Shown here piece by piece: positions 55,266 to 64,000 of a stretch of 64,000 bases of DNA. Origin of the DNA: Moritella sp. JT01 (GTDB lineage: Bacteria > Pseudomonadota > Gammaproteobacteria > Enterobacterales > Moritellaceae); assembly GCF_001574435.1 (NCBI RefSeq), contig NZ_LOCN01000028.1:751-64750 (forward strand). The letters are read 5' to 3'. Below the pieces are notes generated by a model that was not told the DNA's origin, did not search any database, and saw nothing but the letters and a program-made list of their open reading frames with translations. Position numbers and translations under genes: made by a program. Position 1 is the first letter of the stretch. The number at the start of each line of letters is the position of its first letter.

Positions 55266-57044
55266 ATGCGTACAGTGTATTGCGGACAGGTAAATGAAGC
55301 ACATATCGGCCAACAGGTTGAGTTGTGTGGTTGGGTTAATCGTCGTCGTGATTTAGGCGGTGTTATTTTTATCGATTTACGTGATCGTGAAGGTATTGTG
55401 CAAGTTGTTTATGATCCAGATTTAGCCGATGTTTTTGAACGTGCTAGCCAACTACGTCAAGAGTTTTGCGTGAAGATCACCGGTAAGGTGCGTGCGCGTG
55501 ACGAACGCCAAGTAAACAAAGACATGGCAACTGGTGGTGTTGAAGTCTCAGGTTTAGAACTTGAAGTGATCAATAAAGCAGACATCCTGCCACTTGATTT
55601 CAACCAAACCAATACTGAAGAACAACGTCTAAAATATCGTTTTCTCGATTTACGTCGTCCTGAAATGAGTAACCGTTTAAAAGTACGTGCTAAAGCAAGT
55701 AACTTTGTACGTCGTTTCATGGATGACCACGGTTTCCTTGATATTGAAACGCCAGTACTAACGAAAGCGACGCCAGAAGGCGCACGTGATTACTTGGTAC
55801 CAAGCCGTACACACAAAGGTCAATTCTTTGCATTGCCACAATCACCACAGTTATTTAAGCAACTGTTGATGATGTCTGGTTTTGATCGTTATTACCAAAT
55901 TGTAAAATGTTTCCGTGATGAAGATTTACGTGCTGACCGTCAGCCAGAATTCACGCAAATCGATATTGAAACGTCATTCATGAGTGCAGCACAAGTGCGC
56001 GAAGTGACTGAACGTTTAATCACGAGCATGTGGAAAGAGATTTTAGACGTTGAATTACCAGCGTTCCCAAGCATGACTTATGCTGAAGCAATGCGTCGTT
56101 TTGGTTCAGATAAACCTGATCTACGTAACCCGTTAGAGCTTGTTGATGTTGCTGACTTACTAAAAGACGTTGAATTTAAAGTATTCGCAGAACCTGCAAA
56201 CAACCCGAAAGGGCGTGTAGCGGTATTATGTGTTACTGGCGGCGCTAAACTGTCTCGTAAGCAAATTGACGAATACACTAAGTTTGTTGGCATCTATGGC
56301 GCGAAAGGCATGGCATGGATGAAAGTGAAAGACGTTGCAGCTGGCGCTGAAGGCGTACAATCACCAGTCGCTAAGTTCTTAAGCGCTGACGTGATCACTG
56401 CGTTACTTGAGCGTACTAACGCGAAAGATGGCGACATTATCTTCTTTGGTGCAGATACAAATAAAGTTGTAACTGAAGCACTTGGCGCACTACGTCTGAA
56501 AGTAGGTGTTGATTTAGAGCTTACTTCAAACGAGTGGAAACCACTTTGGGTTGTTGACTTCCCAATGTTTGAAGAAGATGGAGAAGGTAACCTACACGCG
56601 GTTCACCACCCATTCACTGCACCGATGGATGTTAACGCAGCAGAGTTACTAGCTAACCCAGCTGACGCAATCTCAGACGCATACGACATGGTTATTAATG
56701 GCTATGAAGTTGGTGGCGGTTCTGTGCGTATTCACAAAGGTGAAATGCAAAAAGCGGTATTCGAAATCTTAGGTATCGAAGATAAAGAGCAACAAGACAA
56801 GTTTGGTTTCTTACTTGAAGCACTTAAATATGGTACGCCACCACATGCTGGTTTGGCATTTGGTTTAGATCGTTTAACTATGCTATTAACGGGTACTGAT
56901 AACATCCGTGACGTTATCGCATTCCCTAAAACGACAACGGCTGCGTGTTTATTAACATCGGCACCAAGCGAAGCAAACCCAGCTTCTCTTGAAGAGCTAA
57001 GCATTGCTGTAGTGAAGAAAGAGAAAGCGACTGACGCAGAGTAA
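55266..57044 (+). CDS. aspS: Aspartyl-tRNA synthetase
   Basis: Class II synthetase of 592 residues, charging tRNA-Asp. N-terminal anticodon-binding OB fold (1-105: [26 protein letters not shown]), motif 1 near [25 protein letters not shown], motif 2 [25 protein letters not shown], a bacterial GAD insertion (about 285-420), and motif 3 [17 protein letters not shown] 55266 is chosen since AGGA precedes it and the protein then matches the usual 590 residues. No Asn-type fusion or truncation. Confidence 0.97.
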   Translation: MRTVYCGQVNEAHIGQQVELCGWVNRRRDLGGVIFIDLRDREGIVQVVYDPDLADVFERASQLRQEFCVKITGKVRARDERQVNKDMATGGVEVSGLELEVINKADILPLDFNQTNTEEQRLKYRFLDLRRPEMSNRLKVRAKASNFVRRFMDDHGFLDIETPVLTKATPEGARDYLVPSRTHKGQFFALPQSPQLFKQLLMMSGFDRYYQIVKCFRDEDLRADRQPEFTQIDIETSFMSAAQVREVTERLITSMWKEILDVELPAFPSMTYAEAMRRFGSDKPDLRNPLELVDVADLLKDVEFKVFAEPANNPKGRVAVLCVTGGAKLSRKQIDEYTKFVGIYGAKGMAWMKVKDVAAGAEGVQSPVAKFLSADVITALLERTNAKDGDIIFFGADTNKVVTEALGALRLKVGVDLELTSNEWKPLWVVDFPMFEEDGEGNLHAVHHPFTAPMDVNAAELLANPADAISDAYDMVINGYEVGGGSVRIHKGEMQKAVFEILGIEDKEQQDKFGFLLEALKYGTPPHAGLAFGLDRLTMLLTGTDNIRDVIAFPKTTTAACLLTSAPSEANPASLEELSIAVVKKEKATDAE

Positions 57045-57120
57045 TTTTATTCACCGCTATTTACCTACAATAACGGTGATTAATATTACAGATAAAGCGC
57101 GGATAAATCACAGATAATAA

Positions 57121-57153
57121 AAAACGGATATAGCCTTTGGTTATATCCGTTTT
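57121..57153 (+). terminator. Intrinsic terminator of aspS
   Basis: Perfect 12-bp stem AAAACGGATATA / TATATCCGTTTT, 9-nt loop, then TTTT. About 76 bp after the stop. Confidence 0.92.
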
Positions 57154-57436
57154 TTTGTGCCTATTTAAAGTCGCTTGGTAGTTATGGTACGACAGAGTCC
57201 CTTGGTGTTCACAACCGTTTTTATTGCGTTCTAGCACGTTATTGGACATAAACGGCTTAGAGCTAATGCTTCAAAGAGTATGGTTCGCATTACATAAAGG
57301 GTGATGAATTGAGATTAACGCCGTTTTAAGCGGCAATAAAATAGTTGGTTAAAATAGCGACGAAGGAGCAAAAACCAACTGTTTTTTGTCCGACTTGAAA
57401 ACCATTGTTAGCTTTAGTTAGAAGCCACGTCATCAA

Positions 57437-57685
57437 TTAAAAAAAGAGAAATCTCTTTTTGGGTTTTATATGGTCAGATATATCTACATTCCCATAAGAG
57501 AATATAGGATCGATAGTTCTGATATCCTTATTTGAAAGTGACCCTACGCGAATTTTATCTATCATATTCATTCGCTCTTTAGTAGCAATTTCAAAACCAC
57601 ATTCAACAGGAAACTCTTCTTCATACCTCATAGAAAGCTTCATATACAAATCTGCTAATTCTGAATTATTCAATTTATACTCCAA
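57437..57685 (-). CDS. Hypothetical 82-residue protein
   Basis: An isolated small frame, unrelated to any family I recognise. Acidic middle with YEEEFPVECGFEIATKERMNM and a basic end (KPKKRFLFF). No signal peptide or membrane helix. The A-rich hairpin AAAAAGAG / CTCTTTTT (57440-57459) overlaps its last codons and could end transcription. Composition is like neighbours in AT content. It may be a recently acquired or decaying gene; evidence for expression is lacking. Confidence 0.4.
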   Translation of the reverse strand: MEYKLNNSELADLYMKLSMRYEEEFPVECGFEIATKERMNMIDKIRVGSLSNKDIRTIDPIFSYGNVDISDHIKPKKRFLFF

Positions 57686-57760
57686 TAGAAAGCTAACAGT
57701 GTATTTTACAGAATTCCGTATAATACCTAGAAAATCACTAGCGTTAAAGGGTTGGGCATT

Positions 57761-57786
57761 AAATTATTGTTCAATAACAATAATTT
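57761..57786. repeat. Perfect AT-rich inverted repeat 1
   Basis: AAATTATTGTT / AACAATAATTT (11 bp) around CAAT. Located in the gene-poor stretch between the hypothetical gene and the cyclase. Confidence 0.8.
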
Positions 57787-57841
57787 ACATCATATTTATC
57801 ATCGGTTGGTATTATCTCTTATTTGGATATACAGAATGCTG

Positions 57842-57867
57842 TTATTTATACAGGTCCGTATAAATAA
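57842..57867. repeat. Perfect AT-rich inverted repeat 2
   Basis: TTATTTATAC / GTATAAATAA (10 bp) around AGGTCC, 55 bp from inverted repeat 1. No gene starts nearby, so its role is unclear. The remaining sequence to 58076 shows nothing I can name. Confidence 0.8.
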
Positions 57868-58076
57868 TGATAAAATATATTAATGGCATATAAATCAACG
57901 GTTTAATTTTGAGTGTGCTTACAAAGAAAGCCAATCTAGGTCTGTTGAAGTTACTAAACATTTATTTAATAGAACCCATAAACAAATGTATGGCAAATTG
58001 ATATGAACATACTGTGAGTGAGTTAAAGCTCTAAGCCATAATGGGGCATAACTGAGTTAGCTGTGAACTAAGGCTT

Positions 58077-58245
58077 TTACAGTATTTTTACACTGCTATC
58101 AACGTCAGCTTCATCCATATAGCTAATATCATTAGGATGCTGGCTGATGGTCGTCTTTTTTTGTTAATCCATCGGGGAGTGCAGGATTACCCACAATGAC
58201 AATATCAGCAAAAGAGGGGAGTGAAAAAAAAGCACTAAGTAACAA
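58077..58245 (-). pseudogene. Remnant of a short PstS-like periplasmic binding protein gene
   Basis: On the minus strand a frame reads LLLSAFFSLPSFADIVIV and then GNPALPDGLTKKDD, which looks like the signal peptide and N-terminus of the small (about 130-150 residue) phosphate-ABC substrate-binding-like family. It stops at 58132-58130 (TAA). In another frame the next stretch reads ISQHPNDISYMDEADVDSSVKIL-stop, like the C-terminal end of the same family. About 80-90 middle residues are missing, so an internal deletion is inferred. It lies 63 bp downstream of the cyclase on the same strand; such proteins often neighbour sensor genes. Family resemblance is by eye only. Confidence 0.62.
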
Positions 58246-58308
58246 AATGTCAGCGCTTTAAAACGTACCGATTAATTGCTCACAATAGAGTTGTTACTCA
58301 GAACAATG

Positions 58309-60495
58309 TTAAAGCGAACTTATCTTTACACAGTTTCGGCCTGCGTGTTTTGCTTGGTAAAGCGCTTTGTCGGTATGTGTTATGAATTCTTGGGCATTGA
58401 GGGAGTCACGTTCGTGCCATTGGGCTAATCCAATACTTACCGTGAGACGAATATGATCTTGGCCATAAGCTACTTTCAACTCACTGATATTGTGACGAAC
58501 TCGTTCGGCGATGATTTTTGCTTGCGCACTGTTTGTTTCTGGCATTAGAATGGCAAACTCTTCACCACCTATTCGAGCGACAACATCGGATGATTTTACG
58601 CTCTTAAAGCACGTTTCATAAAAATCCAGTAATACTTGATCGCCGCCAGCATGACCAAAGTTATCATTAATATTTTTAAAATGATCTATATCGAGCAGTA
58701 ATAATGAGAGTTTTTGTTTATCTTGTTTAGCAAAACCAATTTCTTGTTTCAAAATATGATTGAATTTACGCCTGTTTAATGCACCTGTTAACGTGTCTCT
58801 AGAGGCTAGTTCACGGTATTTATCACGTTCCTTACGGCGGTCTAATAATGATTGTTGCTGACGCTTAATCATACTTTTAGACATATCAGCCTGTAACAGT
58901 TTTCTACGTAAGGTCTCATAAGCGTCATACATAGCACCAATCTCATCACTCGATGAATAATCATTTATTTGCTGATTGTAACGGCCTAATGTCACTTGCT
59001 TTAAAGCATGAGTAATACGGCGAATAGGGGTAATAACACTATGGTATAGCACGGTAAAGAGTAAGGTGTTAAATATAACAATACTCGAGATGAGTATTAA
59101 CACCCAATAAAAGCGTTGTTCTAATTTATGTAACCGTAACTTCGTTTTAGCTTCGAGATCGCGGATAATATTATCGGTAACTAGCTTGATCCCATCAATG
59201 CGATTGGTGAGTTGGATAAACCAAAATTGACCATTTTGCCTAGTCTCTGGTTGCAGCATAAAGTCGGCTATTGTTTTATTAATAAATGCTTTATGTTCAG
59301 TGATATTGCATAGGTTTGCGCAAGCAAGCTGTTGCTTGGTAGTGGCTGAATAATTGAACACAAAGATGGCATTAACTTGCATACCTAATTGCATATACAG
59401 TTGCTTGTAGCGTTCGCTGTTAATGAGTTCAGGCTTCGTTAGATGGTCATCGATTAACAAGGTACCAGTTTCTCGTTGTTGGCCAAGTATTTCTTTTAAT
59501 CCGACCATAGCATTGATCGCGGTAATATTATTCGCAAATTGTGCATCCATCTCGATTAAAGATAAACGATTAACACGTGATAATAACTTCGCAATGATGG
59601 CATTATAATCTGCTAACATTTTCTCGTCTGTTATCTCAGAATTCATGACTGTACTTCTAAATGTGATGAGTTCTGCGATATCAATCTTGGTTGATTTAAT
59701 AAATTTAACTAACGTCGGCTCTGTTAATAATGCCATTCGGGAGTTAAGTAATGTTAAAAATTCATCAATATCTTGATTACTTTTGTACTGTCTTGCTGTT
59801 AGCGCTTTAGAAAAACGTTTGTAGTCGGAACTGATGTAGCTCGAGAGTAGTCCACGTTCAATCTGCAAGCTGTGCGTTAATGAATTGACCTGTTGAACAA
59901 TGTGAGTGAGATTTTCCAACAATTGCATATTTTTGTATTGTTGGTAGTTGTCTTTGATCGTAATAAAACTCAGTATTAGCATGCCAATGATTGGCAGTAG
60001 TGACGTAATTAACAGGCGTTTTGAGATGTTAACACGGTAGCTTAACCATTCTGATGTACGTTGGAATATCGTTTTTAATGATAGTGAGTGTTTTACTGTG
60101 CTATGGAAAGCATGCACGAAATCCATATCTGAAATCAATATATGTTCAATGACCCAATCATATAAAAATTGACTGATTTGTTCTGTTGAATCTGTATATT
60201 CTGAATTTAATATTTGTTCTTTTAACTCAGGAATCTTATCAAGAAACGCTTGATGGGTTTGTTGATGCTCAATGAGATCGCCAAACTTCATACTCTGCAT
60301 GAGTGCTTCTTCATGCTTAAAATGTGTGGCGGCATAAAAGGTTAGTTCGGAAAAATGTTGTTCGATTGCTTCTGCGTTAGCGTTGGTATCAATAGCTTCA
60401 ATGATCGATGAAATAATAGAGAGGATCTTTTTATGGTCGGCATCAATTTCATCAATCCCGACACACATGCCTTCATTCCATTTTAGACTAATCAT
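58309..60495 (-). CDS. Diguanylate cyclase with hemerythrin, NIT and HAMP domains
   Basis: A 728-residue membrane sensor. Residues 1-130 are a bacteriohemerythrin with di-iron ligands His21, His58, Glu62, His77, His81, His118 and Asp123, able to bind O2 or NO. A membrane helix (about 158-178) leads to a periplasmic NIT-type helical domain (about 190-435, QIERGLLSSYISSDYKRFSKAL), known for nitrate/nitrite sensing. A second helix (about 463-485), HAMP (to about 540), then a GGDEF domain (570-728) with intact GGEEF (ARIGGEEFAILMPE). So it should make c-di-GMP in response to oxygen or nitric oxide and nitrate-like signals. Monocistronic; a broken gene lies downstream. Confidence 0.9.
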   Translation of the reverse strand: MISLKWNEGMCVGIDEIDADHKKILSIISSIIEAIDTNANAEAIEQHFSELTFYAATHFKHEEALMQSMKFGDLIEHQQTHQAFLDKIPELKEQILNSEYTDSTEQISQFLYDWVIEHILISDMDFVHAFHSTVKHSLSLKTIFQRTSEWLSYRVNISKRLLITSLLPIIGMLILSFITIKDNYQQYKNMQLLENLTHIVQQVNSLTHSLQIERGLLSSYISSDYKRFSKALTARQYKSNQDIDEFLTLLNSRMALLTEPTLVKFIKSTKIDIAELITFRSTVMNSEITDEKMLADYNAIIAKLLSRVNRLSLIEMDAQFANNITAINAMVGLKEILGQQRETGTLLIDDHLTKPELINSERYKQLYMQLGMQVNAIFVFNYSATTKQQLACANLCNITEHKAFINKTIADFMLQPETRQNGQFWFIQLTNRIDGIKLVTDNIIRDLEAKTKLRLHKLEQRFYWVLILISSIVIFNTLLFTVLYHSVITPIRRITHALKQVTLGRYNQQINDYSSSDEIGAMYDAYETLRRKLLQADMSKSMIKRQQQSLLDRRKERDKYRELASRDTLTGALNRRKFNHILKQEIGFAKQDKQKLSLLLLDIDHFKNINDNFGHAGGDQVLLDFYETCFKSVKSSDVVARIGGEEFAILMPETNSAQAKIIAERVRHNISELKVAYGQDHIRLTVSIGLAQWHERDSLNAQEFITHTDKALYQAKHAGRNCVKISSL

Positions 60496-60609
60496 TACAG
60501 TTGTTGTTTAACCTTAGACCCACGGAAGTGCAGTATAAAATTTCACTTGATTATGTCAACTTTTTTTACTGTTTTTTAATGCTAAGTGAGTGGTTTATCT
60601 ATATTTATT

Positions 60610-63012
60610 TTATTTATTTGTGGAGTTGATGCTACTATTATCTTCACGCAAATTATTAAGTCGCAATTGAGTAATGCCAAATACTGAGCTATCAGGATAT
60701 TTCCCATCAGCATCACTTGAACCTGCTACGATATTGATTAGTAGATTAATTGCTTCCTTTACATGATCAATCGCCCAGATATGAAATAACCCATTCTCAA
60801 CGGCTTCGACGACATCACGACGTAGCATTAAATTATGGACATTGGCTTGTGGTATGATGACACCTTGAGTAGCGAGTGACCCTTTTGCTGAACACACGTC
60901 AAAGAAGCCTTCTATTTTTTCATTAACGCCACCTATGGGTTGAGCATGACCAAACTGATCCATCGAACCCGTGATCGCGATATCTTGACGTAATGCCAAT
61001 TTTGAAAAAGCGGATATGATCGCACAACATTCCGCTAGTGATGCACTATCTCCGTCGACTTGGCCGTAAGATTGTTCGAAGGTTAAACGTGTCGTGAGTG
61101 GGATCTTGGCGGTTCGACCAAACGCAGAGGCGAGATAGGCAGATAAGATCATGACTCCTTTAGAATGAATGTTACCACCGAGCTTAACTTGACGTTCTAT
61201 ATCAAATATTTCCCCTTCACCAAATGAGGCGGTCGCGGTTATTCGTCCAGGGATCCCAAATTGATGTTCGGAGGTACTAATGACGGACAAGGCGTTGATC
61301 TGGCCAATTTTTTTACCACTAATATCGATTAACGTAGAGCCATTGATAAAGCTTTGTAATAGGTAGTCTTGTAGTCGACCTACACGTTGTTGTTTATTTG
61401 AGAGCGCTTGTTCGACATGATGTTGCCTGATTAGCGTCGCATTAGCTAAGCGTGCGCAGTAGTTTGCTTCGCGTAATAGGTTGGCAATATCAAGCGAATG
61501 TAGCGATAGTTTCTCTTGATCTTCAGCCTGACGAGAGCTGTATTCTATGATCCTGCTTATGGCTTTACGATCGCAATGCAACATAGTGTTATCATGCACT
61601 ATGCTCGAAATGAACTGGGCATAGTGTGCTTCTGCAATATCGGTTCTCGGCATCACATCTTCAAAGTCAGCCGTCACACGAAACAGTTCTTTAAATTCAG
61701 GGTCATATTGCTGAAGAAGCTGGTAAGTTTCATAATCGCCAAAGAGAATAATTTTAACTGATAGTGGGATCGGTTCTGGGTCTAACGAGATAGTACCCGA
61801 TAAACTGACTTCTCTTTCGAGTGAGCTTAGGTTTAATTTATTGGCGCGTAAGGCTCGTTTTAACCCGTCCCAAACATAGGGGCGCTCAAGGACTTTAACC
61901 GCGTCGATCATCAATACGCCGCCGTTGGCTCGGTGTAAACTGCCACTGCGGATCAATGAGGCATCGGTAAAAACAGTGCCTTTAAATGTCGCATTTTCAA
62001 TATACCCAAAAATACTATGGTAGTTAGGACTTTCTTCTACCACGATAGGGAAGGAATCTGTTTCTTGGCAAACCAAGACGTTGATTTGATAGCGGCGAGG
62101 CATTTTTTTATCTAACGCTGCATAAGCTAATGAAATATCATCTTCACTGCCTTCTACAAATATTTCGAGGTTGGTGAGTATGTCTTTATTCATCGCGCTG
62201 AGGTGTGTTTTAACTTCTGAAAGATGATTATATTTTTCTTTTAAAGGCGTGGTGCAATGCACTAATACTTCGAGTGCGATTTGTTCATCCATCTTTTGAC
62301 TTTTATCGGTATACTCTTCTTCCCAGATGGTTAACTGGCGGATTATGTCACGGAGTTTACTTTCAAGTTCAGAGATCTTGCTCTCAAAATGCTTTCTTTC
62401 TTTGTCTGTTAATTGATCGAAACCTTCTTCCGTATAGGCCTCACCTTTGGGATCAACCGCAATGAGTTGGTAATCACCTTGGGCTGTGAGTGATAGGCTG
62501 ATGCTGTGTTGTTTTGCTGACTTGGTTAAGTCTTGCAGTACCGCCTCCTGTTTTTCTTCCAACTGGTTCTTTAACTTATCAGAACGGGTGAAATAGATTT
62601 CATTATCAAAGGCCATCGGTAATGCTTTGACTAAGCGATGAATCAGATTCTCAACATCTTTTTTGAATTGATGTCCTTCTCCTGCAGGTAGTTTCAGCAC
62701 TTTAGGGTGGCGAACATCATCAAAATTAATGACATAACACCAATCAAATACGGCACTGCTACCGTTGGGTTCATGACGATTTAAGTACCGTAATATCATG
62801 GTACGTTTGCCTAGACCATTGTTACCTAACGCATAAATGTTATAGCCTTTTTCTTTAATCGACATGGCAAATTCGACGGCTTGTTGCGCACGATCTTGAC
62901 CAATAATTTGATCTAATGGTTGAAGGTGCTTAGTTGATTTACAGTCGGCAGCAAGCTTTGATAGTGTTGACGGTCGATATAACTGACCACCACGTAGAGG
63001 TGTTATTGACAT
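60610..63012 (-). CDS. Lon-family ATP-dependent protease (COG1067/YcbZ-like)
   Basis: An 800-residue protein with an AAA region and a C-terminal S16 protease domain. Start: LDQIIGQDRAQQAVEFAMSIKEKGYNIYALGNNGLGKRTM is the P-loop region, though Walker A has R after the lysine. A coiled-coil insert spans about 165-245; Walker B-like VLMIDAVKVLE near 395. The catalytic dyad is Ser656 in DGDSASLAE and Lys699 in GGVNEKIEG, 43 residues apart as in Lon. ATG 63012 is chosen because AGAGGG precedes it. Divergent from the exonuclease gene. It is longer than the E. coli YcbZ (586). Confidence 0.9.
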   Translation of the reverse strand: MSITPLRGGQLYRPSTLSKLAADCKSTKHLQPLDQIIGQDRAQQAVEFAMSIKEKGYNIYALGNNGLGKRTMILRYLNRHEPNGSSAVFDWCYVINFDDVRHPKVLKLPAGEGHQFKKDVENLIHRLVKALPMAFDNEIYFTRSDKLKNQLEEKQEAVLQDLTKSAKQHSISLSLTAQGDYQLIAVDPKGEAYTEEGFDQLTDKERKHFESKISELESKLRDIIRQLTIWEEEYTDKSQKMDEQIALEVLVHCTTPLKEKYNHLSEVKTHLSAMNKDILTNLEIFVEGSEDDISLAYAALDKKMPRRYQINVLVCQETDSFPIVVEESPNYHSIFGYIENATFKGTVFTDASLIRSGSLHRANGGVLMIDAVKVLERPYVWDGLKRALRANKLNLSSLEREVSLSGTISLDPEPIPLSVKIILFGDYETYQLLQQYDPEFKELFRVTADFEDVMPRTDIAEAHYAQFISSIVHDNTMLHCDRKAISRIIEYSSRQAEDQEKLSLHSLDIANLLREANYCARLANATLIRQHHVEQALSNKQQRVGRLQDYLLQSFINGSTLIDISGKKIGQINALSVISTSEHQFGIPGRITATASFGEGEIFDIERQVKLGGNIHSKGVMILSAYLASAFGRTAKIPLTTRLTFEQSYGQVDGDSASLAECCAIISAFSKLALRQDIAITGSMDQFGHAQPIGGVNEKIEGFFDVCSAKGSLATQGVIIPQANVHNLMLRRDVVEAVENGLFHIWAIDHVKEAINLLINIVAGSSDADGKYPDSSVFGITQLRLNNLREDNSSINSTNK

Positions 63013-63127
63013 GCAGTTCCCTCTTTTAAAACAGTCATTACCCCTAGTGTAGACATAGATCGCTTGTGTGAGCATAGTGTTTTATACTTTACTGCCAGCT
63101 TATAGGCTACAAAGAGAGAAAGTAAGA

Positions 63128-63748
63128 ATGATAGTGAACGCTGACACCCTGATTATATTAGATTTCGAGACTACCGGATTATCACCTGATATGGGTGACC
63201 GTGCGATTGAGATCGGTGCGGTGAAGATCGAAAATGGCGAGATCACTGAACGTTTTCAAGAATTGATGTACCCAGGTCGACGAGTGAGCGGCTTTATTGC
63301 TAATTACACAGGCATTACTAATCGTATGTTAGAAGATGCTGCGCCTTGTGAAGAGGTGATGCATCGTTTTGCTGATTTTATTCAGGGTTATAATTTGGTT
63401 GCGCATAACGCATCATTTGATAAACGTTTCTTAGATGCGGAATTAGCGCTAATCGGTCGCGAGTATGATGGTGAATTCAGTTGTTCATTGCTGGTGGCAA
63501 GGCGTATCTTTCAAGATGCACCGAGCCATAAATTAGGTGAACTGATTAAGTATACAAATATACCGTCAGGCGGTGGTTTTCACCGTGCATTATTTGACTC
63601 TGAAATGACAACTAAGCTTTGGTTAGTGATGTTAAATGAAATAAAATCACGTACCCAGTTAGTTGATATCCCCTTTAATTTAGTTCAGAAAATTGCAAAA
63701 ACACCAAAGAAATCGGTGGATGGACTGCTACTTCGCTGTGCCAATTAA
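63128..63748 (+). CDS. DnaQ-like 3'-5' exonuclease
   Basis: A 206-residue DEDDh exonuclease. Exo I LDFETTGLSP (Asp and Glu), Exo II AHNASFDKRFLDAE, Exo III HRALFDSEMTTKL with the final His and Asp. It resembles stand-alone epsilon-like proteins (ExoX/PolC-type) rather than the DnaQ that binds Pol III. Start ATG 63128 follows GAGAGAAAG; an in-frame earlier ATG (63068) overlaps the Lon-like gene's leader. Cytoplasmic DNA proofreading or repair role is inferred. Ends 17 bp before the convergent kinase gene. Confidence 0.88.
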   Translation: MIVNADTLIILDFETTGLSPDMGDRAIEIGAVKIENGEITERFQELMYPGRRVSGFIANYTGITNRMLEDAAPCEEVMHRFADFIQGYNLVAHNASFDKRFLDAELALIGREYDGEFSCSLLVARRIFQDAPSHKLGELIKYTNIPSGGGFHRALFDSEMTTKLWLVMLNEIKSRTQLVDIPFNLVQKIAKTPKKSVDGLLLRCAN

Positions 63749-63765
63749 CCCTAATTATGTCACCT

Positions 63766-64000
63766 TTAATAGGGTGGCTGTACATTTTTGTGTACAGGAA
63801 TGATAAGTTCAAATTTAGCGCCGCCAAGTTGACTTTTTGATACGACTATTTGACCTTCTAAGCGCTTTGAAGCACTTTTCGCAATTGATAGGCCGAGCCC
63901 TAAACCGCCTGTTTTACGGCTGCGGCTTTTATCTAAGCGAGCAAAAGGAATAAAAATTTGATGATAGTTTTCGGGAGAAATACCAGGACCATCATCTTCG
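63766..64000 (-). CDS. Sensor histidine kinase, C-terminal end (RstB-like), partial
   Basis: The minus strand carries 77 codons plus stop that run off the right edge. They form the end of a HATPase domain: [16 protein letters not shown] is the G1 box, [23 protein letters not shown] the G2 region, and [14 protein letters not shown] the last strand. The SQLGGAKF ending is like RstB. Phosphorylates a response regulator that would be encoded to the right of the window. Complete only at the 3' end. Confidence 0.9.
   Translation of the reverse strand, partial: EDDGPGISPENYHQIFIPFARLDKSRSRKTGGLGLGLSIAKSASKRLEGQIVVSKSQLGGAKFELIIPVHKNVQPPY

Noticed and set aside
57161-57760. Integron cassette or attC-like site around the 82-residue hypothetical gene
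   Set aside because: Fragments such as GTTAGC and GCGTTA occur, but I could not find paired core sites with the palindromic arms an attC needs.

Overview
The window looks like chromosomal DNA of a low-GC marine gammaproteobacterium. Gene content (LapBCE/LapDG adhesin system, CmoAB, AdhE, KefB-like antiporter, YeaC/YfcZ small families, MipA/OmpV, KdgM-like porin, DUF2860) and AT-rich intergenic DNA fit Moritella or a close relative in the Alteromonadales/Vibrionales. That placement is inference from gene content, not a database match. I saw no rRNA, tRNA, CRISPR array, prophage or intact insertion sequence.

Layout. 1-13.5 kb: a c-di-GMP-controlled surface adhesion operon, all on +: the C-terminal 1,718 codons of a giant RTX adhesin, its type I secretion ATPase, adaptor and TolC-type channel, an OmpA-like lipoprotein, the periplasmic protease LapG and the degenerate GGDEF-EAL receptor LapD. 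13.5-19 kb: a SHOCT lipoprotein, a 2OG-Fe(II) oxygenase, an aldehyde dehydrogenase with a divergent HxlR regulator, lysA and a divergent Lrp/AsnC regulator. 19-25.8 kb: a zinc island. Three near-identical Zur-type palindromes mark a DUF1007 plus NicO transporter pair and a znuCBA operon that begins with an unlisted 51-residue membrane peptide. 25.9-32.5 kb: envelope and stress genes (beta-helix protein behind a strong CRP-like site; oxidoreductase plus GST behind two NemR-like operators; two DUF1566 proteins and a double-length MipA/OmpV protein). 32.5-44.4 kb: KefB/KefG-like potassium efflux, DUF2860, gamma-glutamyltransferase, thioesterase, KdgM-like porin, DeoR regulator, an HD-GYP protein that has lost its metal ligands, and a class-2-like dihydroorotate dehydrogenase carrying a class-1-type cysteine, followed by a YeaC-like small gene. 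44.4-48.5 kb: adhE with a perfect FNR box, ferritin, and a YfcZ-like gene. 48.5-53 kb: an ATP-grasp ligase / inactive-transglutaminase 7TM protein / retropepsin-like lipoprotein module with a second, tandem protease paralogue. 53-57 kb: cmoB, cmoA, aspS. 57-64 kb: a gene-poor stretch with AT-rich perfect palindromes and a broken periplasmic-binding-protein gene, then a hemerythrin-NIT-HAMP-GGDEF cyclase, a Lon-family protease, a DnaQ-like exonuclease and the tail of an RstB-like sensor kinase.

How the parts connect. The cyclase at 58.3 kb could supply c-di-GMP read by LapD, which would restrain LapG and keep the adhesin on the surface; the degenerate HD-GYP protein may be another non-catalytic member of this network. 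Zinc genes share one operator type. Anaerobic control is suggested by the FNR box at adhE and a near match before DUF2860. The best candidate for a poorly described system is the 7TM/ATP-grasp/dual-protease module at 48.5-53 kb; the zinc island with its leading small membrane peptide and the inserted domains of the adhesin come next.
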